Both the position numbers and the translations under genes were made by a program. Below are positions 9,311 through 18,307 of a DNA stretch of 64,000 nucleotides, piece after piece. This DNA is from Flavobacterium sp. SUN052. GTDB taxonomy: Bacteria; Bacteroidota; Bacteroidia; Flavobacteriales; Flavobacteriaceae. The notes beneath the pieces are model-generated. The model had not been told where the DNA came from, did not search any database, and was given only the letters and a program-made list of their open reading frames with translations. Numbering within the stretch: the first letter of the stretch is position 1; each line of letters starts with the position of its first letter. The stretch is taken from contig NZ_JAPQNS010000010.1 in NCBI RefSeq assembly GCF_028867935.1, positions 62,001 to 126,000 of the forward strand. The letters are read 5' to 3'.

Positions 9311-10261
9311 TTATTCTTTCATGAACTGGCTCAGATTGTCCTTCGTAACTAACTGAAAGGGTATAAGCACCTCTTTGTCATAAGGTTGTTTTTTGGCAGC
9401 TTTAATGGCAATCTCAACGGCTTGAGCGCCCTGCTGTTTCGCATTCTGAAATACGGTAGCATCCAACGTCCCCTTTTTCACAGCCTGCAACCCATCGGTG
9501 ATAGCATCGATGCCAACCACTATCACTTTATCTTTCATGCCTGCATCGGTCAGGGCTTTTACGGCTCCTAGGGCCATCTCGTCGTTATGCGCAAAGACGG
9601 CATTGATTTGGTTTCCGTATGATTGAATCCAGTTTTCCATCAGCGACATGCCCTTAGCTCGATCCCATTGACCAGTTTGCTGGGCAAGCAACTTCATATT
9701 AGGGTACTTTTTCAGCACTTCGAGTGCGCCTTGAGCGCGTTTCAATTGACCCGCTTGCCCCATATACCCCTCAATCATCACCACATTACCTTTTCCTCCC
9801 AACTTATCGGCAAGAAATTGCATCGCAATCCGACCCGATTCCACGTCGTCGGAACCGACAAAAGCCGACGGCTTGGTGCTGGTTTCGGAGTTTACATTGA
9901 CAATAGGAATGCCAGCCGCTAATGCTTTAGCCACAGCGGGTGAGCAAGCTTCAACTTCGGCAGGGTTCAGGATAATGGCATCTACATTCTGGGCAATGAA
10001 ACTCTCCACCTGTTCCACCTGCTTCAGGGCCGACCGTTCCGCATCAACAGTAATCAGTTCAACACCATCCTGTTCGGCTTTCTTGACCATTTCGTCGTGA
10101 ACATTCACTATGAATTCATGCTGCATACTGAGCATGGTAGCGCCAATAACCAGCTTTTTGCCGTCGGCATTGGTGGTTTCTTTGCCCGTAGAGGACGTGT
10201 GGTTGCAACCCGCGGCTAAAAGTGAGAGCGTGAGAAGGAGGGGTTTAGTTAGGAATTTCAT
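9311..10261 (-). CDS. Sugar ABC transporter substrate-binding lipoprotein (RbsB-like)
   Basis: This is a periplasmic-binding-protein of the ribose/galactose group (Peripla_BP_4), 316 residues. The N-terminus carries a lipobox, LLAAGC (cysteine at 19), so the mature protein is membrane-tethered. The alternating alpha/beta fold shows NPAEVEACSPAV (about 100) and AHNDEMALGAVKAL (about 225), typical of RbsB proteins. It is the last gene of the transporter group, separated from the permease by a VapBC pair. The ligand is unknown; the neighbours suggest a monosaccharide or related polyol. Confidence 0.9.
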   Translation of the reverse strand: MKFLTKPLLLTLSLLAAGCNHTSSTGKETTNADGKKLVIGATMLSMQHEFIVNVHDEMVKKAEQDGVELITVDAERSALKQVEQVESFIAQNVDAIILNPAEVEACSPAVAKALAAGIPIVNVNSETSTKPSAFVGSDDVESGRIAMQFLADKLGGKGNVVMIEGYMGQAGQLKRAQGALEVLKKYPNMKLLAQQTGQWDRAKGMSLMENWIQSYGNQINAVFAHNDEMALGAVKALTDAGMKDKVIVVGIDAITDGLQAVKKGTLDATVFQNAKQQGAQAVEIAIKAAKKQPYDKEVLIPFQLVTKDNLSQFMKE

Positions 10262-10285
10262 AAAAGGGGTTTGAGGGTTAAAAAT

Positions 10286-10702
10286 CTATATTTGTTCCGG
10301 CCCGTAGGCGTGTTGATACTTGGGCCGGTAGAATTTGATGCCCTCCACAAAATCAAAATCTTTCTTGTTGAATGTGAACAACTCCACAGGATAAGACAGT
10401 GCTGTACCAGCAATAATCATGTCTGCAATGCCTGGACGCTTGGCATAGTGTTCCCAAGTAAGATTCAACAAATGGCGTGAAATCTCAGTATCCAGCCCGA
10501 TCACGTTAAACTTGTTGATAGTCTCGGTAGTTTTTCGTCGCTCACTACGTTTCATACCCACATACATTTCAGCTTCTGAAATCACACTGATACACAGCCG
10601 GTCAAAACCCAACTCTTCCAGCTCCTGTACCATAACTGGCACTCCCCGAAAATAGTCGAACAGGACATTGGAGTCACAAAGTATTAGTTTCGCTTTGGCC
10701 AT
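10286..10702 (-). CDS. vapC: PIN-domain ribonuclease toxin (VapC family)
   Basis: VapC toxins cut RNA using a cluster of acidic residues. The 138 residues show CDSNVLFDYFRG (first Asp at 9), EAEMYVG (Glu about 43), and IADMIIAGTAL (Asp about 93), with a further acidic region at KKDFDF, as expected for a PIN active site. It overlaps the upstream antitoxin gene by 19 bases and is followed after only 24 bases by the binding-protein gene, so all are likely on one transcript. The active site looks intact. Confidence 0.88.
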   Translation of the reverse strand: MAKAKLILCDSNVLFDYFRGVPVMVQELEELGFDRLCISVISEAEMYVGMKRSERRKTTETINKFNVIGLDTEISRHLLNLTWEHYAKRPGIADMIIAGTALSYPVELFTFNKKDFDFVEGIKFYRPKYQHAYGPEQI

Positions 10703-10905
10703 GCCTTCGCTCGAATAGAGGCCAGTGTTCGTTCATCATTGGCCCAGATACCGCCAAATGAGGCTGGCGTTTCACCTGCCTTTGCATTACTTTTTCGCAG
10801 GAATGGGATTGGGCTTTCTTCTTCTGACTCCGTAGAAATGCCGTTCTGAGCCAGTAATTGTTTGGCGCGGAGGTAGTCTTTATCGCTAACCGTTAGTGTT
10901 TTCAT
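10684..10905 (-). CDS. vapB: Antitoxin partner of the PIN toxin
   Basis: This is a 73-residue protein in the position expected of a VapB-type antitoxin, just upstream of and overlapping the PIN gene. The N-terminal part, MKTLTVSDKDYLRAKQLL, fits a short DNA-binding or dimerisation segment, and the C-terminal half is polar with a basic end that could wrap the toxin. The family of the antitoxin is not recognisable by eye, so the call rests mainly on gene order and overlap. Confidence 0.75.
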   Translation of the reverse strand: MKTLTVSDKDYLRAKQLLAQNGISTESEEESPIPFLRKSNAKAGETPASFGGIWANDERTLASIRAKAWPKRN

Positions 10906-11031
10906 GGCTTTAGCGTTATGTTGGAGCCTGGTATTTTTACAATATTACAACAAAATGCCTACGGATTTGGCTCCTCGTAGACTGTTCCATTAGACGCGTT
11001 CAAGCGCCAAAAGGTTAACTCGCACAACTTC
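10906..11031. other. Gap between permease and antitoxin genes
   Basis: This 126-base gap lies inside the transporter group and should contain the promoter and autoregulatory operator of the toxin-antitoxin pair. I do not see a consensus promoter or a clear palindrome in it. Confidence 0.4.
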
Positions 11032-11997
11032 TCAATTTCTTTTTTGATTCATGCTATCCAACACCACGGCTCCAACAATAATAACTCCCATTACCACTTG
11101 CTGGTAATACGAACTTACGTTGAGCAGGTCGAGCCCATTGCTGATTACGCCGATCAGGAGTGCGCCAACCAGAGTACCTGTCATGGTGCCGGTGCCGCCC
11201 GACGTGCTGGTGCCACCGATAATGGCAGCTGCAATGGCATCTAGCTCAAAACCAGCGCCCGCGTTTGGCTGACCAGTGCTGATTCGGGAAGTTAACAAAA
11301 TTCCGGCTAAAGCTGCCAGGCCGCCAGAGAGCACATAAACGAGCATTTTAACACGAGGAACCTGAATGCCTGACGCTCTGGAGGCTTGCTCGTTGCCGCC
11401 CACGGCGTACATATACCGGCCCGAAACGGTTTTCCGAAGGACAATTGTGCAGACAATAAAGATGATAATCAGGATGAGAATGAGCATTGGTATGCCAAAT
11501 AATTTGCCCCCGCCCAAGAAATTGAACTCGTCGGAGATATTTGATACCGGGCGACCTTTGCTCAGGATCAAGGCCAAACCGCGCCCGATGGTCATGGTGC
11601 CCAGCGTAACAATAAAGGGAGGGACGTTGCTGCGGGTAATGACAAACCCGTTGAGCATACCGAACAAAATGCCCGTTAGCAACCCTGCCCCAATAGGAAC
11701 AATAACCGGATACGTATCGGGATGAGCAAACGAGGCTGCCATTACACCCACTACGGCGACAATGGACCCGACAGACAAATCGATGCCCCCAGTGATGATA
11801 ACGAACGTAACGCCAAATGCCAGGAGTGCGTTGATGGAAACCTGGGTGACAATGATCATCAGGTTTTGAACGGTCAGGAATTTCGGACTAATGAGGGCCA
11901 GGGTAATGCAGATGGCGAAGAATGCCACGACGATGCCATACTGGCCAATTTTGCGAAAATGAGTTTGGTAGGAGTTGCCGGGTGGGGTAGTATTCAT
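11032..11997 (-). CDS. Sugar ABC transporter permease (RbsC-like)
   Basis: This 321-residue inner-membrane protein has eight to ten hydrophobic segments and matches the RbsC/BPD_transp_2 family. Conserved stretches are GGIDLSVGSIVAVVGV (about 70-85) and GRYMYAVGGNEQASRASGI (about 193-211), the cytoplasmic loop that meets the ATPase, followed by AAAIIGGTSTSGGTGT (about 262-277). It lies 44 bases after the ATPase gene on the same strand, so both belong to one operon. It forms the channel for the sugar delivered by the 9311-10261 lipoprotein. Confidence 0.93.
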   Translation of the reverse strand: MNTTPPGNSYQTHFRKIGQYGIVVAFFAICITLALISPKFLTVQNLMIIVTQVSINALLAFGVTFVIITGGIDLSVGSIVAVVGVMAASFAHPDTYPVIVPIGAGLLTGILFGMLNGFVITRSNVPPFIVTLGTMTIGRGLALILSKGRPVSNISDEFNFLGGGKLFGIPMLILILIIIFIVCTIVLRKTVSGRYMYAVGGNEQASRASGIQVPRVKMLVYVLSGGLAALAGILLTSRISTGQPNAGAGFELDAIAAAIIGGTSTSGGTGTMTGTLVGALLIGVISNGLDLLNVSSYYQQVVMGVIIVGAVVLDSMNQKRN

Positions 11998-12007
11998 TAA
12001 ATGAAAA

Positions 12008-12050
12008 GGGTAACTGGGTAATTTAGGTAAAGGGGGTTTGCTTAATTACC
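12008..12050. repeat. GGTAACTGGGTAATT word repeat between permease and ATPase
   Basis: The gap begins with GGGTAACTGGGTAATTTAGG and closes with AATTACC, giving a short inverted pair that runs into the stop of the ATPase gene. The same words make up the inverted repeat at 23643-23717. Confidence 0.5.
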
Positions 12051-13544
12051 GATAACCTGCATGGCGTGATGCATAATGGTTTCGGGTGTGGCCTCATCGG
12101 TAGAAAGCACAGCGGTCTGTTTTCCTTTTGCCAACACAACAATTCTATTGCTCAGGCCCAATAGTTCGGGTAGCTCCGAAGAGATTAGTATGATGGCTAT
12201 ACCGTCCATGGTCAGTTGGTTGATGAGTTTGTAGATTTCTGCCTTGGCACCCACGTCGATACCACGCGTTGGTTCATCCAGAATGACCAAGGCTGGTGTT
12301 GACAACAGGACTTTCCCAATCACTACCTTCTGCTGATTACCACCGCTCAGGTGAGTTACCTTTTGGTCAAGCCCCGAAATTTTGATGTTCAGGTTGCGGA
12401 CGGTTTTCGTCGCTGCTTCCGACTCGTTTTTCTCGGAGACAAAGCCGCTTTTCGCAAAGGATGGCAAGCTGGCCAGGGTAATATTGTGCTTCACCGACAG
12501 GCCCGGAATAAACCCGGATGCTTTTCGGTCTTCGCCCACAAAACCAATTCCATGCCGGATAGCGTCCTGTGGAGATCGGATTTCAGTCGGTTGGCCGTTA
12601 ATGCGTATTTCGCCCTGCTCGTAAGGGTCGAGCCCAAACAAAGCCCGAACAACTTCAGTACGGCCTGCCCCCATCAGTCCAGCAATACCCAAGACCTCAC
12701 CTTCATGAACGGCAAAGTTGATGTTCGAGAATTTCCCCGCTTGGCTCAAGCCGGTGACTGCCAGTACTTCTTTCCCTGTTTGTGTATGGATTTCCGGAAA
12801 TAGACTTTCCAACTCGCGGCCCACCATCATCGAGATCAGCGAATTGGGCGTGAATTCTGTAGCGGGTTTAGTCGCGATGAACTGGCCGTCCCGTAACACG
12901 GTGATGGTATCGGCGAGCGTGAAAATCTCGTCTAATTTGTGCGAAATGTAAATGATGGCCACCCCTTTTTGTTGCAACTCGCGGATGATACCAAACAATG
13001 TCGCCACCTCTTTGTCCGACAATGCCGAGGTTGGCTCGTCCATAATGATCACTTTAGCCTCATTCGACAGTGCTTTGGCAATATCAACAAGCTGCATTTC
13101 GGCCACGCTCAGGTATTTCATGGGCGTTTCGGGCCTGATCTGCACACCCAGATGATCTAGTAACTCGGCGGCTTGTTGGTTGAGCTTCTTTTCATCGATC
13201 CAGCCAAATAGACCACGCTTTGTCTCTTTACCCAGAAAAATGTTTTGGGCTACGGTCAGTTCTGGTACCGTCAGTAACTCCTGATGAATCATGGAGATTC
13301 CCCGTTTCAGCACGTCGCCAACGTTATTTGTTTTCAGCGGCTCTCCATCAAAGACAATTTCGCCTGAATCGGGCGTGAGCAGCCCGATCAGAATTTTCAT
13401 GAACGTTGATTTTCCAGCCCCATTCTCACCCATCAATGCGTGAACTTCCCCTTTCTGAACAGTCAGGTGAACATTGTTCAATGCTCGTACACCCGAAAAG
13501 GATTTCGATAGGTTGGTGACTGAAAGGATTGGAGTTTCGTGCAT
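12042..13544 (-). CDS. Sugar ABC transporter ATP-binding protein with two ATPase domains (RbsA-like)
   Basis: It powers import by the RbsC-type permease. The protein holds two nucleotide-binding domains in tandem. The first has Walker A GENGAGKS (about 39-46), signature LSVAEMQ and Walker B IIMDEPT. The second has the degenerate Walker A-like GLMGAGRTE, signature LSGGNQQK and Walker B VILDEPTRGID. The degenerate second P-loop is normal for RbsA/MglA proteins. I chose the ATG at 13544 (MHETPILSV, 500 residues); a frame-open TTG at 13589 would add 15 residues of poor family fit. Confidence 0.93.
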   Translation of the reverse strand: MHETPILSVTNLSKSFSGVRALNNVHLTVQKGEVHALMGENGAGKSTFMKILIGLLTPDSGEIVFDGEPLKTNNVGDVLKRGISMIHQELLTVPELTVAQNIFLGKETKRGLFGWIDEKKLNQQAAELLDHLGVQIRPETPMKYLSVAEMQLVDIAKALSNEAKVIIMDEPTSALSDKEVATLFGIIRELQQKGVAIIYISHKLDEIFTLADTITVLRDGQFIATKPATEFTPNSLISMMVGRELESLFPEIHTQTGKEVLAVTGLSQAGKFSNINFAVHEGEVLGIAGLMGAGRTEVVRALFGLDPYEQGEIRINGQPTEIRSPQDAIRHGIGFVGEDRKASGFIPGLSVKHNITLASLPSFAKSGFVSEKNESEAATKTVRNLNIKISGLDQKVTHLSGGNQQKVVIGKVLLSTPALVILDEPTRGIDVGAKAEIYKLINQLTMDGIAIILISSELPELLGLSNRIVVLAKGKQTAVLSTDEATPETIMHHAMQVIGN

Positions 13545-13593
13545 ATGAGAATTGGGGGAACTTGTTGAACTGACCAACTGATCTGCCAAAAAA

Positions 13594-13635
13594 ATAGAGA
13601 TGACATCTCTCTAAACGAGCTGTCATCTCTCTAAA
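13594..13635. repeat. Direct and inverted GATGACATCTCTCTAAA repeat
   Basis: TGACATCTCTCTAAA (13601-13615) is repeated as TGTCATCTCTCTAAA (13621-13635), and the first copy also reads backwards as TAGAGATGACA. It lies between the ATPase start and the dehydrogenase stop. Similar words (GATGACATCT and CTAGACGAGCT) occur at 47470-47555. Confidence 0.7.
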
Positions 13636-13661
13636 AATAAACTGCTCCGAGTTTATACTAC

Positions 13662-14819
13662 TTACATAGCAAAACTCTCTACGCCAGTATCTTTCCAGCT
13701 TCGTGAATTAGCGGAGTCAATTACGGCTTCGCATACTTTTTGGGTTTCCAGAGCATCCTGGAAGGTTGGAGCGCAGGGGCCACCCGTTTCCAAACTCTTC
13801 AGGAAATCAGCTACCTGATGGATAAAGCTGTGTTCGTAGCCAATACCTAAACCGGGTACCCACCACTTATCCATATACGGTTGATCGCCATCGGTAACGT
13901 GAATAGACCGCCAGCCACGGACAATTCCTTCATCGGCATGGTCAAAATATTCGAGCCGGTTCAGGTCGTGCAAATCCCAGCGAATAGACGCGTGCTCGCC
14001 GTTAATCTCGAATGTATACAATGCTTTGTGGCCACGGGCATAGCGCGTTGACTCAAACAAGCCCAGTGAACCATTCGAAAAGTGGCAATGGAAAATACAG
14101 GCATCGTCGATGCCAACGGGCTGCACTTTACCCGTAAGCTGGTGCATCCGTTCTTTCACGAAGGTTTCAGTAACGGCCGACACGTCACTGATAGCTCCGT
14201 TGAGCCACATGGCCGTATCGATACAGTGCGCCAGCAAATCACCGGTAACACCTGAGCCTGCGGCTTCAACATCCATCCGCCAGGTACCGGTACCACCCTG
14301 AGGAACATCGGCACTAATGGTCCAGTCCTGAAGGAAGTTAGCCCGATAATGAAAAATCCGGCCTAGCTTCCCAGAGGCTATAATTTGTTTGGCCAGCGAT
14401 ACGGCTGGAATACGCCGGTAGTTGTACCAAACGGTATTGGCAACGCCCGCTTTTTCAACAGCATCGACCATTGTCTGAGCCTCGGCTAACGAACGCGCGA
14501 GTGGCTTCTCGCACAAAATCATCTTACCGGCTTCGGCTGCGGCAATGGCGATTTCGGCGTGCGTATCGTTGGGAGTGCAAATGTCAACCGCGTCTATATC
14601 GTCGCGGGCGATGAGCGCACGCCAATCCGTTTCGATTGATTCGTAACCCCACTGATCAGCAAAAGCCTGCACTTTCTCGGCGTTGCGTGAGCAAACAGCC
14701 TTTAAAACAGGATTGTAGGCCAGGTCAGGAAAAAAATTTGGTACGCGTCTATATCCGTTGGAGTGCGTTCGGCCCATGAAACCAGTACCGATCAATCCGA
14801 TGCGAAGGTCTTTTTTCAT
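13662..14819 (-). CDS. Gfo/Idh/MocA-family sugar dehydrogenase
   Basis: This NAD(P)-dependent cytoplasmic oxidoreductase has 385 residues. The Rossmann motif [16 protein letters not shown] lies at 8-23, the conserved CEKPLARS near 103-110 carries the EKP active-site lysine, and the C-terminal alpha/beta domain includes [17 protein letters not shown] with the HxxD-type catalytic pair near 199-202. It follows the TIM-barrel isomerase gene in the same direction. Family members oxidise sugars, inositols or keto-sugars; this context suggests a step on the imported or released sugar. The substrate is not deducible. Confidence 0.9.
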   Translation of the reverse strand: MKKDLRIGLIGTGFMGRTHSNGYRRVPNFFPDLAYNPVLKAVCSRNAEKVQAFADQWGYESIETDWRALIARDDIDAVDICTPNDTHAEIAIAAAEAGKMILCEKPLARSLAEAQTMVDAVEKAGVANTVWYNYRRIPAVSLAKQIIASGKLGRIFHYRANFLQDWTISADVPQGGTGTWRMDVEAAGSGVTGDLLAHCIDTAMWLNGAISDVSAVTETFVKERMHQLTGKVQPVGIDDACIFHCHFSNGSLGLFESTRYARGHKALYTFEINGEHASIRWDLHDLNRLEYFDHADEGIVRGWRSIHVTDGDQPYMDKWWVPGLGIGYEHSFIHQVADFLKSLETGGPCAPTFQDALETQKVCEAVIDSANSRSWKDTGVESFAM

Positions 14820-14820
14820 A

Positions 14821-14920
14821 AATTATTGTCATTTGTGGTCATTGGTCATTACTAGTCATTGGTCGTATTGGAGAGCGCCCACAATCAATGACTAATAATG
14901 ACAATCAATGACAATTAATT
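14821..14920. repeat. Inverted repeat of GTCATTGGTCATT words
   Basis: The left arm (14821-14863) contains four GTCATT units in quasi-tandem, and the right arm (14881-14920) contains the reverse complement AATGAC units. The arms align over about 40 bases with one 6-base gap. It fills almost the whole gap between two co-directional genes. Confidence 0.85.
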
Positions 14921-14921
14921 A

Positions 14922-15953
14922 CTATTCCCGCCATCCGTGTTTTTCACGCACGTTGATCATGGTGGCTAAAATATCGTTCCAGGTCTGTTGATTGGTCATA
15001 ACGGAGTTGGGGAACATACAACCATCCCAGCAAATGTGCCGCATCACTTTGGTCAGTTGGCCATTGCTGTCGCGCAGCCAGAAACCGGCATCATTCGCTA
15101 CATCGAGTTTGCCGTTGGGGTCGAGAGCCTGGCAGTGCCGCCCGGTTTTGTCGTGCGAGCCAGAGCCAAATACGGTACCGTCGTTTTGGGCTACGTGGAA
15201 GTCGATGGTCCAGGGGCGCAGCGCATCCGTTAGCGTTTTCAGCGCATCGGTCAGCACCTGCCGATCCTGCCAGTCGTATCCTGCGGGCAGAATCCGATCC
15301 TGTTCGCGGTTATAGCCCATGGTGTAAAGCAGCGTGTGTGACATGTCGGCCTGGAAGCCCATGTTTGGCCGATCAACAGCTTCGAGGGTGTCGAGCATCG
15401 TGCGCCAGCTTTGCATACCTCCCCAGCAGATTTCGCCTTCAGCGGCTAGTTTTTCGCCGTAGCCAGCCGCCACGTCGCAGGCTTCCCGGAATGTTTGGGC
15501 AATCAGTTTGGTGTTGCCAGTCGGATCAGCGTCCCACTCCTGGGGAGAGCTCGATGAGTCGATACGGACTACCCCGCTCGGGCGCATGCCCAAATCGCGG
15601 AGAACCTTTCCGACATGACAGGCTTTGCGAACCATCTCAACAAATTGAGCACGCTCTTCTTTGCTGCCCATTGCCGGGTTTCCCCAAATAGGAGCCACCA
15701 GTGAACCTACAACGAGGTTATGCGAGGCAATTTTGTCGGCCAGCCGTTTGATGTCATCATCCGAACTGTTGATGTTGATGTGCGGGTCCATCAGGCCCAG
15801 GTCGACACCATCGAATTTGACACCGTTTACATCAGCGGCAGCAGTCATTTCGAGCATGGAGTCAAACGAAATCGGTGGCTCCGAATCAGGGCCTTTTCCT
15901 ACCAGGCCGGGCCAGGTAGCGTTGTGGAGTTTGGGATAATTGTTGTCGTTCAT
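14922..15953 (-). CDS. TIM-barrel sugar isomerase/epimerase (AP endonuclease 2 family)
   Basis: This 343-residue protein belongs to the xylose-isomerase-like TIM-barrel family. It has metal- and substrate-binding segments such as [14 protein letters not shown] (about 46-59), [14 protein letters not shown] (about 169-182), [13 protein letters not shown] (about 197-209) and [18 protein letters not shown] (about 248-265), rich in the Glu, Asp and His residues that bind the divalent metal. It lies between a Gfo/Idh/MocA dehydrogenase and a cupin, a frequent pairing in sugar-catabolic clusters. Isomerase, epimerase or dehydratase activity are all possible. Confidence 0.82.
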   Translation of the reverse strand: MNDNNYPKLHNATWPGLVGKGPDSEPPISFDSMLEMTAAADVNGVKFDGVDLGLMDPHININSSDDDIKRLADKIASHNLVVGSLVAPIWGNPAMGSKEERAQFVEMVRKACHVGKVLRDLGMRPSGVVRIDSSSSPQEWDADPTGNTKLIAQTFREACDVAAGYGEKLAAEGEICWGGMQSWRTMLDTLEAVDRPNMGFQADMSHTLLYTMGYNREQDRILPAGYDWQDRQVLTDALKTLTDALRPWTIDFHVAQNDGTVFGSGSHDKTGRHCQALDPNGKLDVANDAGFWLRDSNGQLTKVMRHICWDGCMFPNSVMTNQQTWNDILATMINVREKHGWRE

Positions 15954-15967
15954 GGTTTTTGTGAATG

Positions 15968-16000
15968 GGAACGCGGATTGATTATCTCAATCCACGTTCC
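15968..16000. repeat. 14-bp inverted repeat between cupin and TIM-barrel genes
   Basis: GGAACGCGGATTGA (15968-15981) faces TCAATCCACGTTCC (15987-16000) across a 5-base loop with one mismatch, forming a compact hairpin in the 53-base gap. Confidence 0.85.
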
Positions 16001-16006
16001 TATCTA

Positions 16007-17227
16007 TTAGAGTGTTAAATCAGGATTGTTGGGGCCGAAGTGCTTGAGCATGACCAGCGGATCGGTTTTGGAGTGATTGCTGATGACAACACCCTCCGTA
16101 GCGGCTTTCTCGCTAACGAAAAACTCGTCGTTTGTCAACTGTCCGTACCGAATCAGGGCCGGGGTTTCTACATCCCAAACGCCCATTTTGCCGCGGCCCT
16201 GCATGATGATCAGACCATAAGCAGCGCTATCATGGATGGTTACGGTTTGACCCGGCATTACGGTTAGTTCTTTGGCACTGAACGCATCTGATTTGTAGCA
16301 GATCCAATTTTCTACATAGCCTTCAGCTTCCATTTCGGCCACCTCACGAACGGGTTTGGGTTTCATGAACCGATTAGCCATCATGTTCGGATCAGTGTTG
16401 AGGTCCCAATCGATAGCGTCCATTAAGAGATCATAATCGCCAATACGATCTTTTGGAGTGCCATTCCAGAGTAGTTCCTCTGGAACAATAGCCTCGTTCA
16501 CGAGCGACTGGTACATGGCAAAAATGTCGGAAGCCTTTTGGGGTTCGTAGGTACACAAACTGCCTGGTGCGTGGAGAAGACCCGGTGGTACATCCCAACC
16601 CGTGCCGGGTTCAAGTCGATAAGCCGCCGAGAAGTTGGTGATTTTGTTGTCGCCCTTGGTGAAGTTCATCAGGCATTCCTTAATCTCCTCTTTGGTGGTG
16701 CCTGGAGCAATGCCGATGAAGGTGTATGGAAAGTCCCCGCCGTGGTTATTCAACTGAGGGGGGAAGTAATAAGCTTCGGGTTTGCCCAACTGCCCGGTCA
16801 AGGCAGCCTGTTCATCATTGTGGTGAACGTGATGGGGCAGCGGTCCCATGTTGTCGAAAAACTTCGAGTACATGGGCCACGATTTATACTTATCCCACAA
16901 CCGGTCACCAATCAGGGCACCCTGTAGTTCGTCGATGGCATCTTTCAGCAAAAACTGTGTCTCGCCCGTACCATCATCGAAAACAACCATACTAAGCCCT
17001 TCATTTTCGCCAGTCAAGGGACCATTTTTAGCGGGTGTTGTCGATGAGAGCCAACGCTCGTCGATACCACCACGGTTACCGCCCAGCACATAATAGTCGT
17101 CGGGATGGAGTTTGATGCGCCGACCGGGTACACAAAACGAGCGGGGCACCCAGGTGGGAGCCAGTCGTAAAATTCCCTGCCCTTGTTCTAAGGCTTGTTG
17201 AGCTACGCTGAGGGTTATTGTTTGCAT
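16007..17227 (-). CDS. Cupin protein related to type I mannose-6-phosphate isomerase
   Basis: The 406-residue protein resembles PMI-type double cupins. The segment PLPHHVHHNDEQ (about 128-139) provides clustered histidines, GKPEAYYF (about 148-155) matches the Glu-containing GKTEMWY-like strand, and TGWDVPPGLLHAPGS (about 211-225) matches the second metal-binding stretch. A second cupin-like half ends the protein with TVHDSA/GLIIMQGRG. It is probably a metal-dependent sugar isomerase or a sugar-binding cupin in the same catabolic operon. The family call is good, the reaction is inference. Confidence 0.65.
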   Translation of the reverse strand: MQTITLSVAQQALEQGQGILRLAPTWVPRSFCVPGRRIKLHPDDYYVLGGNRGGIDERWLSSTTPAKNGPLTGENEGLSMVVFDDGTGETQFLLKDAIDELQGALIGDRLWDKYKSWPMYSKFFDNMGPLPHHVHHNDEQAALTGQLGKPEAYYFPPQLNNHGGDFPYTFIGIAPGTTKEEIKECLMNFTKGDNKITNFSAAYRLEPGTGWDVPPGLLHAPGSLCTYEPQKASDIFAMYQSLVNEAIVPEELLWNGTPKDRIGDYDLLMDAIDWDLNTDPNMMANRFMKPKPVREVAEMEAEGYVENWICYKSDAFSAKELTVMPGQTVTIHDSAAYGLIIMQGRGKMGVWDVETPALIRYGQLTNDEFFVSEKAATEGVVISNHSKTDPLVMLKHFGPNNPDLTL

Positions 17228-17248
17228 AAAAGGATTGTGGTTAATGAC

Positions 17249-18307
17249 TTACAATAGTTTTAACAAGTTGTCAATGGCACGCTGATCCGTCAATACGTCT
17301 AGGTCAACCTGATATGAACGACTTTCGCCGGGTTCGAGAAACAGTAATGAGCCTTCTGCGCGGGCCTTGGCTTGCCCAATGGGCGGGTGTGTACCCGGTT
17401 CAATGCCGGTTACGTATTCGCCCTTACCCCAGTGTTGCCAGTTTGTTAACCACGGCAGTTGATCTTTCTGGAAACGTAGGGTTACTGCCAGGCCAAGTTG
17501 CTCGTTGAAGAGTCCGGCGGTACATTGTCCCATTTCGTTGGGGGCTGGATTTATAAAGGCTACCGCTTCGCCAGTGCCACTATGAGTGTCTATGGGAGCC
17601 GGGCACGTTTTAAAATCAGAACCTTCCTGAAAAATAGCACCATTAATACCGCCCTCACGCGCTTGCCAATCGCCTTTCCATAGAAGACGGGTTCCTTCGT
17701 CAACTAATGGCCATCCGAAATTAAAATGATACAGCAGCATGTGCGGGGCAGGTGTATTGGCATGGTTTGTTACCGTATCCTGAATCCGAATCGATGGTTG
17801 GCCAAGCACGGCCGAAATGGTTCGCTTCAGTTCAAGGCTTGGCCCGAATACCCGTGATTCGCGCATGCGCCCGGTGATACTCATACTAAGTTGACCGGAC
17901 CTAGGGTCGGGCTGTATGATGGATTCTATTTCAGCGGGGATATTACTGATGGGGCCGTGCAGTCCACGATCACCGAAGGCATCCTGTTCGGGGCCGCCCA
18001 CATGCGTGAGGCCACAAGTGGTAAGAAGGCCTCCACCGAAGGTGCGGAGCCAGTCGATTCCGCTATTGACTGCCGGTTCTGCGGCTGTAATTCCCCCATG
18101 ACTCAACCAGGCCAGACTATGCTGGTTATGGAAGGCTTCGGAAATGTCCATCGACCGGTCGAGTACTACTTTGAAGCGTAGGCCGGTGCCGGTATTTATC
18201 CAGGCAACGCGTGTGCCCCGGCCTGCGCCATTATCCAGAATGGATGTCTCAATGCCACCAAGTTGAGCCGGGTTTGATACTTTATTAATCCAAGGTTCAG
18301 GAATCAC
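17249..18307 (-). CDS. Aldose 1-epimerase-like protein (DUF4432 family)
   Basis: The 352 residues match the DUF4432 branch of the galactose-mutarotase fold. They include LDRSMDISEAFH (about 49-60), GIDWLRTFGGGLLTTCGLTHVGGP (about 83-106) with the family's conserved histidine, and LLYHFNFGWPLVDEG (about 190-205). The start is GTG at 18307, which overlaps the TGA stop of the upstream DUF1080 gene (GTGA), so the two are translationally coupled. It probably changes the anomer of, or isomerises, the sugar handled by the operon. Confidence 0.78.
   Translation of the reverse strand: MIPEPWINKVSNPAQLGGIETSILDNGAGRGTRVAWINTGTGLRFKVVLDRSMDISEAFHNQHSLAWLSHGGITAAEPAVNSGIDWLRTFGGGLLTTCGLTHVGGPEQDAFGDRGLHGPISNIPAEIESIIQPDPRSGQLSMSITGRMRESRVFGPSLELKRTISAVLGQPSIRIQDTVTNHANTPAPHMLLYHFNFGWPLVDEGTRLLWKGDWQAREGGINGAIFQEGSDFKTCPAPIDTHSGTGEAVAFINPAPNEMGQCTAGLFNEQLGLAVTLRFQKDQLPWLTNWQHWGKGEYVTGIEPGTHPPIGQAKARAEGSLLFLEPGESRSYQVDLDVLTDQRAIDNLLKLL

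Noticed and set aside
13545..13589. TTG start adding 15 residues to the RbsA-like protein
   Set aside because: The added residues have no family match, and an ATG at 13544 leads directly into the first ATPase domain.
14821..14920. Repeated GTCATT/AATGAC units as a small CRISPR array
   Set aside because: The units are 6-12 bases, degenerate and inverted relative to each other, without uniform repeats or spacers.
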